A DNA stretch of 64,000 nucleotides, taken from NCBI GenBank assembly GCA_031771865.1, contig JASISA010000040.1, positions 1,116,001 through 1,180,000 of the forward strand. The letters are read 5' to 3'. The notes beneath the pieces were generated by a model. That model ran no database searches. It was not told the DNA's origin and saw only the letters and a program-made list of their open reading frames with translations. Within the stretch, counting starts at the first letter, position 1, and each line of letters starts with the position of its first letter. Of this stretch, positions 31,304 through 41,386 are shown one piece after another. This stretch comes from Nothophaeocryptopus gaeumannii. Taxonomy: Eukaryota; Ascomycota; Dothideomycetes; Mycosphaerellales; Mycosphaerellaceae. The position numbers and the translations under genes were made by a program.

Positions 31304-32004
31304 GGACGACGTCCTAATGTTCAAGCTTGTTCACTCGCAAACTGCGATAGACGTTATGCGACGTCTTGAGCATCCGTCTATACTCACGATTGACCAGATT
31401 GTACATCATGACGACGCCTGCTTTATCGGATTCTCTTTCGCGCGATTCACTATGGAGGAGGTGCTTAACATCCATATTCCGCTGAGCGAGGATCAGATCC
31501 GTGTGATAGCGAAGTCGGTAGGCTAAGATCACGACCTGGCCACTGTAAAAGGAACACTAATAGAGTTAGATCTTCGACGCTATCGTCTATCTCAACAGCC
31601 AGGGACTCAGTCATGGCCAGATTAAGCAACATGCAGTCAGGATACAGAGCCGTCCAATGCGAGTAGTACTTGGTACGATCCATGCGATAGTATCGTTAAG
31701 CGCCATGGTTACTTACAAAACTATAGCCGACTGCGAAGGATGTGCTGCTAACAATCCTGAAGCAATTCAAGCCGATGTTGACGCTCTAGGCTTGCTGCTG
31801 CTAGATTGCATGGACCATCCATCTAAGCAGAAGGTGCGAAGCGCAGCAGGAGTCAGAGAACAAAGAAGTACGCACAGAATATTCGGTCTACAAAATCCTG
31901 TGCAATGGAGCTCGAGTCAGCAGCTGCTCGACTTCATTGACGACATATTCAATTTATCCCGCCCAACGGCCCTGAAATTTGAGAAGCCAGTACGTCCAGC
32001 GTAG
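31044..32004 (+). pseudogene. decayed fungal protein-kinase-like gene
   Basis: A first frame (31044-31526) has ISGNAEYTVAQGSEDDVLMF, MRRLEHPSILTIDQIVHHDD and FARFTMEEVLNIHIPLSEDQ. That is a kinase N-lobe and hinge pattern of a fungal family with weak catalytic motifs. After a stop near 31524 a later frame (31657-32004) gives YKTIADCEGCAANNPEAIQA, DVDALGLLLLDCMD and a helical tail like the end of a C-lobe. No HRD or DFG motif is readable between them, so the catalytic loop is lost or unrecognisable. Its first 260 bases are duplicated at 49 kb. Confidence 0.5.
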
Positions 32005-32267
32005 CCGCGGGCAGCGCCTAGCTAATTTTTCATCAAGCACAGCTTCTTGGGTCAGGAGATCAAGAGTCACGAGTGTCTCACTTCTCTCCTCGAGCTAGCG
32101 TCGTTGGAATGCTTCGCCCTTTGGCATCCAGCACAGAACTGACATTTGTTTGTCTCAGCACAGTTTCAGGGGGCATGTTAGACAAGAGGAAGAGTACAAA
32201 TAGCTGGAACATCTCCAGACGATAATGCTGTCAAGTCTTCCTACTACTCTCTATTCTCACAATCGAT

Positions 32268-33023
32268 ATGGCTGATCTCTCTTTACTATCTGACCATATG
32301 CTGGCGGGAAGTTCTGGGCAATCTCTTGACGACCTTAACAATTTCATCAACTTTTCTAACGTTACGCCGCCTGTTTCCAATGTGACGCACGCACATCCAT
32401 GGACTTTGCCAAAGGACATTTTTGCGACAGAACAAGAGCTGTCTAGTGCCCAGCAAGAGAACGCTAGTTTACAGCAGGAACTTGACGCTATGTCACACTC
32501 GGGCAATTTCTTTGCAAGTAATACGCCGGTTCCTCGGAGCTGCTTCGATAGAGGGATGTCAGTCGTCCTTGGCACAGTTGGGGTCAACGGACGTAGGTAA
32601 GACAGACTACGTGATGGCTAACGATCCAATGCAATTTATCGGAGGCTATGGAAGCAAAATGACCTCGCTCGCGGGAACCGGGGCCGACTTTCAGCCAATA
32701 TTGACGTCTCTAACACAAACGGGGGTTGCGTCCCTATCGTCTTTCCAGTAGTGTGGCTCCTTCTAGTCAAACTAAGCCTGTGAGGGCCTCAAACGACTCT
32801 GTACACAATGGGTCCTCGTTGAAAAAGGAAGAATTACAGCCCTTGAATTCGATCTTGCCCAAGCTTATAAGGAAACCAAGAGCCTGCAGAAACGTTGCTC
32901 GCAGGTGGAGGCGCAACTTCAGAGTCATCCCCGGAAAGCGCGATGAAAAATACTATTGTCCATCCCAGCGTCACGAGCCGCAACACTAGTTTTCACCAAA
33001 TTAATTTGGATCTTGAAAGCATG
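32268..33023 (+). CDS. hypothetical coiled-coil protein, intron structure unresolved
   Basis: ATG 32268 opens MADLSLLSDHMLAGSSGQSL and a Glu/Gln-rich helix (EQELSSAQQENASLQQELDA). Later blocks in other frames read MQFIGGYGSKMTSL, then a strong coiled coil (ALEFDLAQAYKETKSLQKRC, QVEAQLQSHP) to about 32940, and NTIVHPSVTSRNTSFHQINL ending at TAG near 33023. Several small introns would be needed. The upstream TGTCAAG..ATTCTCACAATCGAT flank is unremarkable. No family recognised. Confidence 0.35.
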
Positions 33024-33318
33024 TAGAGATAAGTTATACTCAACGTTATTCGTGAGCAGCCTTTCCACCTCCTAGCCGGAGCAGAGCTAGAAGTACATAA
33101 CGTTGTACTATATATAGTGCGCTGAAAGAGACACTGCAATCGCCGCCTACTATACGTTCTGTCGTTTTTAGTAACAACGCCGTCGATCGACCTTTCTCGA
33201 GGTCACCCCTGCTAGAACGCGCACCTTTTGCACATTTCTAACTTCAGTGGGCAAGGATAGCAGCACAGCCGCAGTTACATGTGCACAATAGCTGCGAAGT
33301 CGATTCAAAGTATACAAG

Positions 33319-33456
33319 TGTTGAAATATGCCGAACGCAGTGGCAGCAAGAAAGAGTAAGTGTGTTATAGAAGTCTAAGTACAACCTGCGCCTAGAGACC
33401 CTTTTTGATCTCCTGCACTAGCGTGTGCACGTGCGCTCAGTACTGCTCCTTTAACA
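33319..33456 (-). mobile_element. solo LTR of CopB
   Basis: 138 bp, reversed copy of the CopB LTR (TGTTGAAATATGCC..TTTAACA). Flanks ACAAG and GGGCT do not match, so there is no target duplication. Confidence 0.85.
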
Positions 33457-33510
33457 GGGCTAACATCCTCCTCACAGGTTGAAGTTGGAGGTGTGGAGAT
33501 GCTTGCCTGG

Positions 33511-33798
33511 TGAAGAATGGACGCTGTGCGATTGCTTCAATTCTTTCACTATAAGATGGACTCCTAGCGCCCTTATATACACTGCGCCCCGTTACTAGAA
33601 CCTTCTGCCGAATGGATGTCCGTGCATACGAGTGAATCATGTGATTAGCATGAGCTCAAGCATATATAATAGCCTAGCCACCCTCGACAGACAATACATG
33701 GCTTCTCACACATTCTTTCCACAACACACACACTTATTCAGCACCTTCCATGTGATATTCTAGTCAGACTCCAAGTGAATGTTCTCAAACCTTCTACA
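33511..33798 (-). mobile_element. CopA LTR carrying a nested solo LTR
   Basis: Reading TGAAGAATGG..CTTCTACA, this is the 145-bp CopA LTR reversed, split by 143 bp (a 138-bp family S LTR plus a duplicated CCTTC). The outer flanks CCTGG and GCCAT do not match. Confidence 0.9.
33606..33743. mobile_element. nested solo LTR, family S, with CCTTC duplication
   Basis: TGCCGAATGG..ATTCAGCA, 138 bp, closely matching 7297-7432. CCTTC occurs at 33601-33605 and 33744-33748, and removing insert plus one copy restores the CopA LTR. Confidence 0.92.
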
Positions 33799-34149
33799 GC
33801 CATCATACCTCCAAGTCACTGCCTTGGCGAGCAGCACTCTTTCACAGGTCTAGTGCAGCAGTTGTCTAATCGGATGAAGTTCAAGTAAGACCGCCCAAGT
33901 TCTGCGCCTCCATCTACACGCTGATATAGCCTTCGCCTCGCCCCTTTTTCCATCAAATCCCTTCTAAGACGGCACATAAATCCTGCAGTCTCAAAGTTTG
34001 CGCTGGATCATCTCGGTTTTGTACTCGTAGGAGAAACCATAAGCTCCTTTCCCAAGCTTCTTTCTATGGTTTCAGCATGGTGCAGTAGATCGTGTCTCCG
34101 CATGACCCAGGGGTCCATAGACAGGTGGACGCAGGGTATTGTAGTCCCG

Positions 34150-35250
34150 GTCTTAGGTTCTAGTAAGCGAATTGACTTCTTTCGACCTCCGAGAACCCGA
34201 AAGCAGATTGATCCCCTTTTTCTTGAACATGTTACAGGCCTACTGCTTCACTCACGTGGAGAGTGTCAGAGCGACTCCATAAAGTCAAAAGATTGACAAC
34301 AACATAGCGGAAGCGTGTACAGTACCAACATCAGTAGCTTTTTGCGGGCACCCGACGGGACCTTTCTCGGAATGCCATACGATCCCACCTCAGTCGCCAC
34401 AGCTTTTGATGACGAATATGTGAAGCGATCCACGCCGTATCTATTCAGGGCTGGAAATGATAAGGTCGAAGTCCACACAGACAGTAACTATGATCAACTA
34501 CCGGCCTGCAATTCTGGACTACAGGGCAAGGCAAATTGCGCCCAGGAAACGGCGAGCGGTCAGCAATGTTCTCCACCGCCGGATATGGAAGCAGACACTC
34601 GATCAACTGTTACGAATGGATTCCTCGGCAGAGATTACGATAAAAAACATGCTCTGGCTAACCTGTATCAACATCCCACGGATAATGCGAGACTCTCTGC
34701 TAGTCAGAGCGATGCTCAAACCCAAGCACTACAGGCACCCTTCCAGTGCACCTACGATAAGCGACCTAGTTGTGGGTTCAGTACAGGTAAGATAATATAA
34801 AAGCCTATAAGAGCAGATAATAATGTGGTTGCAAGGACCGGCCTTGAAGAGACTAAGGCTTGAGCCGATCCAAACGACCTTCGAGCAACCGTCGATTGGA
34901 ACTCACCAGTGGCAACCGAGCCCAGTGTCTCCTAACCGTCACTTCCGCAGGATAGTAGCGGAGAGACCATCGTCGCAGGGAACGATGTACAAGCTTAGCT
35001 GGCAAGACTCTTGGGTCCACAAATTCCGGCTTCCAGATGTGGCTCCAATTCGTCAGGCGCACATGGAGAGGCACGGGAAGAGCTGGCAAGTGTTGAAGTC
35101 GTACGAAGGGTGAAAGCTACGGTATCCTGGAGCTAGATAGCCTCGCATTTGAATGTTTGATTCGATACCTGGAATTCAAAGTTAATGTACTCGCAAATGA
35201 TCGCGGTCCATGGCTTCTCGGCCTGCAATGGGTGCCTTCTGAGAGCACGC
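34150..35250 (+). pseudogene. duplicated fungal gene of unknown function, copy 2 (inverted to copy 1)
   Basis: Blocks match 13816-12830 in reverse orientation: QIDPLFLEHVTGLLL, SVATAFDDEYVKRSTPY, PFQCTYDKRPS, then an intron (GTAAGATAAT..TTGCAAG, about 34790-34838) joining STG to GPALKRLRLEPIQTTFEQPS and SSQGTMYKLSWQDSWVHKFR. One in-frame TGA separates the first two blocks. After SYEG the reading continues in another frame (GESYGILELDSLAFECLIRY) until a CopA fragment begins at 35255. It is less damaged than copy 1. Confidence 0.45.
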
Positions 35251-35254
35251 TCTT

Positions 35255-35559
35255 TTGGCACTCGATGCCTCTGTCCGTTAGGCGGGCTACCGAAAGAAGG
35301 TTATACCGTAGATCCGGGACATATAGAACATCCTCAATAGTAGTCCGTTTTCCATCGATCTGGATTTCGATAGTTCCGTATCCTTTTGAGGGAATTCTCT
35401 TCCCGTCCGCGAGAGTAACAAAGTGTTCTCTTTTAGAGATATTCCGGAAGTAGTCCTTTACGTAAGACATATGCCGAGTAGCTCCTGTATCTAGGACAAA
35501 GTCCGTCTTGTCTAGGTCCTCTACCGCTTTCCGTACGATAGGAGCAGGAGTAATAGGGG
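35255..35559 (-). mobile_element. 305-bp internal CopA fragment
   Basis: Reverse complement of 8625-8929 of CopA, with few differences (for example Cys to Tyr in SKGCGT). It covers the protease region including DTGATRHMS. Confidence 0.9.
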
Positions 35560-35715
35560 TTTGGATCTCCGGATGCCGTGTCCGGAAGCGGTCAATCCAG
35601 TGTTCGCCAATTGGTCGTAGTGGTGAAGTTGTTGACTGGGAAAGCTGAAAGCGGGACCGGCGGACTTCATCAGCCATTTCCACTACTAACGCAGGCGATG
35701 CTGGAAATCCAGTCC
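35560..35715 (-). mobile_element. pogo-type transposase DNA-binding domain fragment
   Basis: The minus strand reads TRTGFPASPALVVEMADEVR, LSQSTTSPLRPIGEHWIDRF and RTRHPEIQ. That is the CENP-B/Tc5 helix-turn-helix of fungal pogo/Fot1 transposases. It is fused directly to the CopA fragment. Confidence 0.65.
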
Positions 35716-35721
35716 GGGTAA

Positions 35722-36277
35722 CAATCCGACGACCTCTGCAAGTTTTTGAAAGCATAGCTAACCATCTTGTAGCAGGATCCCCAACGACTCCCAAGGCAGC
35801 TTGAGGACACCGCCAGCTGAACACTGAACCTCTGAGTCATGTTCTTTGTTGGGCAGCATAGTCACCTGAAACAACTCTCCATATATATTCGGCGCTGAGC
35901 AACAACAATCAGAGCGTTCTGGATCAGCCAACTACAGCCAAAGCAAAATGCAGATGTTGGGCTACAATGATCGGAGCGTTCCAGATCAGCCAACTATAGC
36001 CAAAGCAAAATGCAGATGTTGGGCTACAATGATCGGAGCGTTCCAGATCAGCTAACAACAGCCAAAGCGAAATGCAGATGTTGGGCAACAAGAATCAGAG
36101 TGTTCTGGATCAGCCAATAACAGCCAAAGCGAACAGTAGGGCGAAAAAGACAGGGCGATCATAAAGGCAAGGCAAACAGTAGGGCGAGCGGTAGGGCGAG
36201 CAAGCTAGGGTATCCCTATCTTTGCCGTAACCACAACAGCCAAAGCGAACTGCAGACGCTGAGCAACGATGGTTGGA
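35722..36277 (+). mobile_element. CopB leader fragment with 62-bp repeats
   Basis: AATCCGACGACC.. through GAGCAACGATGGTTGGA matches 14424-14875. Repeat units start at 35908, 35970, 36032 and 36094, all 62 bp apart, so there are more units than in CopB itself. It lacks LTR and gag and is fused on the right to a gene fragment. Confidence 0.88.
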
Positions 36278-37006
36278 CTTGAAGGAGGCATTGCGCGTAT
36301 TGGAAGAATCACAGCTCGCTCAATCTTGAACCATTCTTTCTCCAGCAGATGTGCTTGGTCGCGTACACGCCATAGGTTGCCCTTGATGTCGCTTGAGCCA
36401 GATCCAACAAGACCAAATCGTTGTTCCAGTGCTTTGAGCGGGGGATCATTCTGGTTCGTTGAGAAGTCAAAGTGTTGCCACCAAAGCAGCCATGATATTA
36501 TGGTGTACCTATTCATGGTCAGCGGTTCCTTGGGATGGAGTATATATACCAACGCCCAGATTTTGCAACTTTTGATAGGCAGTTCAGCTGCATCAAATTC
36601 CCAGGCGTCCAGGCCTTGCTGTCGAATTTGCATATAGAAGTCTGCAAAGAGTCGCCCACGTCCTAGGCAGAACTCAATCATTACACTTCTAGGATCTACT
36701 GGAGCCTCGTCGATATGCAACACCGCGACCTTTGATCCGTTCCAAGGAGGGGATAGATGAAGATTGAGCACTCGTTTGCGGCCAGACAGCCGGATGGAGA
36801 CGTGTCGATGGCCCCTTTGCGGGCTCTGCTTTCTCTTCGTGCGATGGCAACTTTTCAAGGTTCTTGCGACTGAGCCTGCCTCCCGGCCGAGCACCTGTTC
36901 TTCTCTTTTTGTTGGCAATCGGTCGTCGTCCCGTGGCCTGCTCGAGGTCTGAGAGGAGATCTTCGCTGTCGGATCGCTTCCGCTTCGCTTGGGGGCGCAT
37001 CGACAT
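36278..37006 (-). pseudogene. fungal gene of unknown function, frame-shifted and 3' truncated
   Basis: ATG 37006 begins MSMRPQAKRKRSDSEDLLSD, a basic nuclear-type start, with a TATA-like element about 30 bp upstream. The first frame fades near 36810, and the continuation lies in another frame: HVSIRLSGRKRVLNLHLSPP, VAVLHIDEAPVDPRSVMIEF, WEFDAAELPIKSCKIWALVY, WWQHFDFSTNQNDPPLKALE. One shift near 36815 breaks it. The 3' end is replaced at 36277 by CopB leader DNA. No named domain is recognised. Confidence 0.45.
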
Positions 37007-37202
37007 GTCAAGGGATGAGAGCGGGCTGCGGCTGCGTATATATAACAGCGCCGTCCTAAACATGTTGAGATGCGAGAAGCGCTGCAGCGCCCGACAGGAC
37101 CAGAGGTCAGGCGCGTCGGGAAACGGAGCTAGAAGCGGGACATCCGCTAGCCAATCAATCCATAGCTCAAACTCTATAGCTCACACTTGCACGTTCAACC
37201 CA

Positions 37203-37869
37203 ATGCCTTCGCAGCCAACAGATACCACCAAAGCTCCAGGTGAAGCTCTCGATCTTCAGTGCGCTCTCCAATTCTTCCAATCGCTACATTCCGCAAGACT
37301 TCCTTCCTCGCGGTCTCATGACCGAGTGACACCTTGAACTATCTGACATCCATCGACAGCAGGATATCGGAAGAGTAAGTTCTTTTGTCAACTGCGTAGA
37401 GAGGAGACTGATGTCTTTTGAAAGCCGACAAAGCAACACTTGTACATGCGGCTCCACACCATTGGTTCAATGCAAATCGAGCTTGGCTCGAGGACCTCGC
37501 GTATTGAACCGACCGACCTGGCCTGTGACAAACGAGCCAACACAGATAGTGCAGCTGCAAGCATGTAACGACAAATCACCGTATGATTATGGCGTACAAG
37601 CTAGTCACTCACCACAGGGTCGGCTCGATAGCGTGTTGCGGCTGCCACCGTTAGCCCACTTTCTCGATGCAACAAGTCTGGATGCGAGGGCGCCCTTCGT
37701 GCCACCTCGGGTACAGGAGCAAGACAGCCGTTGTCTCATCCCGTCTCGCCTCGCTGCAGGTGTTCGCGTTGCTTGGAGCTCTTTTCGAGCATCATGCGTT
37801 TTGCCAATCGTCTATATATACCGCAGCCACGCTGGTGATTTCCACCTTCTCTTGTCATTAGCCATATAA
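37203..37869 (+). CDS. weakly supported hypothetical gene
   Basis: ATG 37203 (MPSQPTDTTKAPGEALDLQC) and a possible intron at about 37376-37423 (GTAAGTTC..TGAAAG) could lead into either CTCGSTPLVQCKSSL or ATLVHAAPHHWFNANRAWLE. Neither route is convincing. Listed because the donor site and upstream coding bias look real. Confidence 0.2.
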
Positions 37870-37929
37870 CAACCTTCAACCGCACAGAACCCACATTAAG
37901 TCGCCACACTTCCATCACCGCTACGCAGA

Positions 37930-38049
37930 ATGGCCGTCCACACAGGAGAGCCGCTCGTCAATCAATGGGAATGCAAACACTGCAAGATGAATAACGTCAC
38001 GGGTCGGGACACGTGCGAGAAGTGCGGCAGGTCAAATGGCTCTCCCTAG
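37930..38049 (+). CDS. 39-aa RanBP2-type zinc finger micro-protein
   Basis: ATG 37930 to TAG 38047-38049. Residues 13 onward read WECKHCKMNNVTGRDTCEKC, with the hallmark W-x-C-x2-C, a following Asn in the first loop, and C-x2-C. Four cysteines could bind one zinc. RanBP2-type fingers bind RNA or ubiquitin. The whole protein is little more than the finger. A GTAAGT soon after the stop (38060-38065) leaves open a longer spliced form. No domain partner is visible. Confidence 0.55.
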   Translation: MAVHTGEPLVNQWECKHCKMNNVTGRDTCEKCGRSNGSP

Positions 38050-38570
38050 GAACCCACCAGTAAGTAACCTTCACGAGAATGACTTACGATCTGCTGATCT
38101 CGACGTAGTCACCCAAGAGAATGCAGGATGCAGGTGCAGAGCCAGCTGAGCGCAGGACGAGATGCAAGGGAAGGTAGCTGAGTGCAGGATGTACGTGCAT
38201 AGTGGAGGTAGTTGAGAGTGCATTGTCAGTTCGGAGGCACCTGGTGGAATTGTGGTCTTTGTCTTTCAGAAACGAGTGACCATCGCTCCAATTTCATTCG
38301 CTTGAAGTTAGTTCGTATTTTCGTTGGCAGACGGCTGCGTCCATAAAATTACATTCATTCATTTGGCCTAGACGCATGGGAATTCTCTCAGTCGGTGATC
38401 GCTGCTGCAACGACCCCAGCTTGAATGTCGATTTGGAGTTTTGAATAGTCCGTGCGCGCGTACTAACTGAAAGCGGTGGACATGAAACCGCGCTAAATGC
38501 ACCCACGGATTCTTTTATATTTTCGAGCAAAGCCCATCTTCCTTCAGCGCATCACAACCTCCATAAAAAA
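38050..38570. other. intergenic; promoter of the phosphotransferase gene
   Basis: A short imperfect repeat of GAGCGCAGGA..GATGCA type at 38120-38200 and a TATA-like TTTTATATTTT about 55 nt before the ATG at 38571. No gene. Confidence 0.35.
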
Positions 38571-39610
38571 ATGGCACACCAACGACCAGTCAAAGAGGAG
38601 TTGCAGCAGCTTGACGGGAACAACTGGCTCCTAGGCAACAAGATGATAATATCCCGTCGGTCTACGGAGCTGCCCGATGTCGTGTCATGGGATGATGGCA
38701 ATGGGTCTCTTTTCCACATTTTCGCAGTAAGTAGTAACTTGTAAGTTGTACGGCAAAAATCCAGAGTCTCGCTAACTGGTCTTGTTAATAGGCCCAGGAG
38801 TCTGACCTGACTGCCCAAGCGCTTAGCTCTACAGAAACGATTCCGCTAGTCTACGAGGGCGGCAGCGTCCATGCCGTGTGGAAAGTGGGCCATGCATACC
38901 TGAAGGTGATGATCCCGGCGTCACCACTGATAATTCGAGAGCATGTGACTCTGCAAGCGCTCGAGAGGCACAAGTCAAATTTTGCTGTCCCAACAACTCT
39001 TTTCTACGGAGAGTGGAGAGGCCGATACTTTCTTCTTACCCGCGAACTTCCAGGCAGACCACTATCGCAGGCCTGGGTAACAATGGACGAAAGTACCAGG
39101 TCGAAGTGCGTGTCGACGGTTACCCAGATCTGCAAAGAGCTTATAGCATTAATCGGACCAGGGGAAACGGTTTCTGGAATCGATGGCAACCACTTGCCCG
39201 AGTACTTCTTGACTAGGGAGTCACAGCACGGATGGAACTTCAGTCCAGCGGTGCTTTATGAGAACTGCCTCGAGAGTGGAATGGATTGCTCCACATTGGC
39301 TTTCTACCACTGTGATTTAGCTCCGTCGAACGTGATAGTGCATTCAGAGAGCGGACGTCTCAGCGTCGGAATCATCGATTGGGAATGCGCCGGCTTTGTC
39401 CCAAGGGACTGGATTCGAACAAAGTTTATTGTAAGTGCTAGCATGAACTTTGAGCTTCCTGAAGGTAGTAGTAGAGAAGCCATACGGGCCTGGCGGGACA
39501 TGATGCAGCTGAGCCTGGGAGGTGAAGGTTTTGCAGATTGTTCGCAAGGGTTCAAGACTTGGAAGGTCAGTGCGGCACTGTTTGCGGAACCAGAAGAACT
39601 CAACGGTTAA
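38571..39610 (+). CDS. APH-type phosphotransferase family protein (324 aa), two exons
   Basis: Exon 1 38571-38726 starts MAHQRPVKEELQQLDGNNWL. A 65-nt intron (38727-38791, GTAAGT.. GCTAAC ..AATAG) joins in phase 0 to exon 2 38792-39610, giving 325 codons. The fold is kinase-like. VWKVGHAYLKVM holds the ATP-site lysine. YFLLTRELPGRPLSQAW is the hinge. YHCDLAPSNVIV is the catalytic loop with its aspartate. GIIDWECAGFVPRDW is the metal-binding aspartate region. Length and order match fungal APH/choline-kinase-like proteins, whose substrates are unknown. All key residues are present, making this one of the few intact genes in the window. Confidence 0.85.
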
Positions 39611-39859
39611 TCGTATTCCAGGCAGTGCAGCGCAACGAATGAATGTTGTGACGAAGGCCTGTCGAAACCAAATGGGCGGAGCATGCTTCGAGCAGGTGCA
39701 AAGTGGAATGGAGTCTCAATCTGAGTTTGTACAAGTACGTTCGAGCAACGAAACATGATTTCTTATTGCACTGTGCTCCATCCGTGCACACCCAAGTCAG
39801 AGGCGCGTTAAGCGAGGAAAGAGCAACGCTGGAAGTAATAAGTAAAGGTTGTAGTGTCT

Positions 39860-40325
39860 GGACTAAGGTCTGTTGAAAGTGGTCTGCGCGGCTGTACCAG
39901 CAGACTTTGGTTTGCAAATCTAGCAAAGTCAAGGCGAAAATGACTGTCATGACAAGGAATGTGATGAACAGCAACGAGGAGAACCCCCACTGATACTCCT
40001 TTTGAGGTTGGCAGATTGTCTCATCTCGTATCCATCGTTCGCTTAAGAAGGCTCCGTCGGCGAAATATAGTCCGCCTCTCACCACGCTGAGTGGTGGCGC
40101 TGGGAGTTGAAAGGTAGAATCCTCCCGCGAGACGCTACTATTGTCACAGGCCCTATCGAGACCCAGCAGCGGAGGGCCAGATCCAACGCGCATTCGAACA
40201 GTTCCTGATTCTGCAGTGTTACTTCCTATTATCTTCCAGGGTGTTGCTGAGATTCTGCGAGAAGTCGAGCAAGCAGTCGGTAGAAAATTCGAGCTGTACT
40301 CGAAGCAAGTACTAATCCGTGCCAA
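39860..40325 (-). pseudogene. fragment of a fungal membrane protein
   Basis: The minus strand contains CQPQKEYQWGFSSLLFITFL followed by a hydrophobic VMTVIFALTLLDL. This EYQWGFS-LL-F-TF pattern before a transmembrane helix is common in multi-pass hypothetical membrane proteins of filamentous ascomycetes. No ATG starts the frame, and the downstream part loses coding character after about 39860. Upstream it reads WKIIGSNTAESGTVRMR. Confidence 0.35.
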
Positions 40326-41005
40326 TAGTCACAAACGGAGGTTTAGCTGGACTTCACTCGCCCAATCCTCGCTCGACACTTTGTATTCACCTTGCTTGCT
40401 AGTGGAAAATTAGCGAGCAATCATTAGCGCCATAATGAAGCAATCAATTTTCGCTATCCGATAATCTCACAGGCCATCTTTCTGATGAAACAACGGCCAC
40501 CGTTTTTTCGCATAGACAAGCACAGAGTCTTGGCATTCTGTCTATTGTGCATGCTCCTGGCTTTTGTGCGAAAGACCACAAGTCACAACAGAATATGAGT
40601 AGCATAAGACACTGTCGAATACTTGTCAAAAAGAACTGCCGAAACGTGACACAATAGCGTCTGCCGTGTGCCGCGTTCGAGTCACGTCAAGAAGGTTTGT
40701 GATTGAATGGAATATCCTTCCAAAGGAGGGGTACTGACGTGAGCCCTAAAACGCGTCAAGTGACCAGGGACAGGTGAGGACAAGGAGTGGCGGGCGCTCC
40801 TAGTAGTCAAAAATCCTCACCGGTCAAGCGATGCATTCCCCCAACATCCCTCTGCTCTTGATTCTTCACCTGAACATTTACAACAACATAATTCGCTAGG
40901 CAAATAGTGCTCAACACATAGATCGTTATTGAACAAGCTCTCTACGAGCATAATTCGTCTTTATTTTCGACGCTGCCTTCGGCCCGCCTTCTGCTGGAAC
41001 GAACC
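40326..41005. other. no gene recognised
   Basis: Only one 61-codon minus frame. The right part is presumably the promoter of the Cys-rich gene. Confidence 0.3.
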
Positions 41006-41386
41006 ATGTCTCAGCCATGGAAACATCCAGACGAGTACGACGACTGTTTTGTGTGCGAACGCATGCGTGAAAGGAAGCCCGTGAAAAGTGAGGGTAGCCT
41101 CCAGACCTGCTTGCTATGCGACCGAGATTTTTGTGAGATGCACGGAGGGAAAGAACCCCAGATCTGCGAGATAAACCATCGAACGTACTATAAAAACCAT
41201 CTCAACGAAGGTGGAATCTGGCCGGACCTGGCGACGAGGGAGAAAGACATGCATGAAAGAGTTCTGCGGACAGAAGATGAACACGGGTCATGCACAAGAG
41301 CACTTGATTCCCGATGTGATTCAGAAACAAACAATTCTGCCCAGAGTACTGGAAAGATCGACTCTGTTCTTCCTGCGAAGTCTTGA
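41006..41386 (+). CDS. Cys/His-rich hypothetical protein (126 aa)
   Basis: ATG 41006 opens MSQPWKHPDEYDDCFVCERM. Cysteines occur as CFVC, CLLCDRDFC and a later C-x-I-x-H (EICEINH with CEMHGG), a spacing like a RING/B-box-type zinc-binding fold (C-x2-C..C-x2-C..C-x2-H). The rest is charged and probably disordered. A clear GTAAGT at 41398 suggests the true gene may splice on beyond the TGA. Predicted soluble, role unknown. Confidence 0.45.
   Translation: MSQPWKHPDEYDDCFVCERMRERKPVKSEGSLQTCLLCDRDFCEMHGGKEPQICEINHRTYYKNHLNEGGIWPDLATREKDMHERVLRTEDEHGSCTRALDSRCDSETNNSAQSTGKIDSVLPAKS

Noticed and set aside
36205..36277. C-terminal codons of the 36.2-37.0 kb gene running to 36205
   Set aside because: The last codons are CopB leader repeat DNA, so they are not native to the gene.
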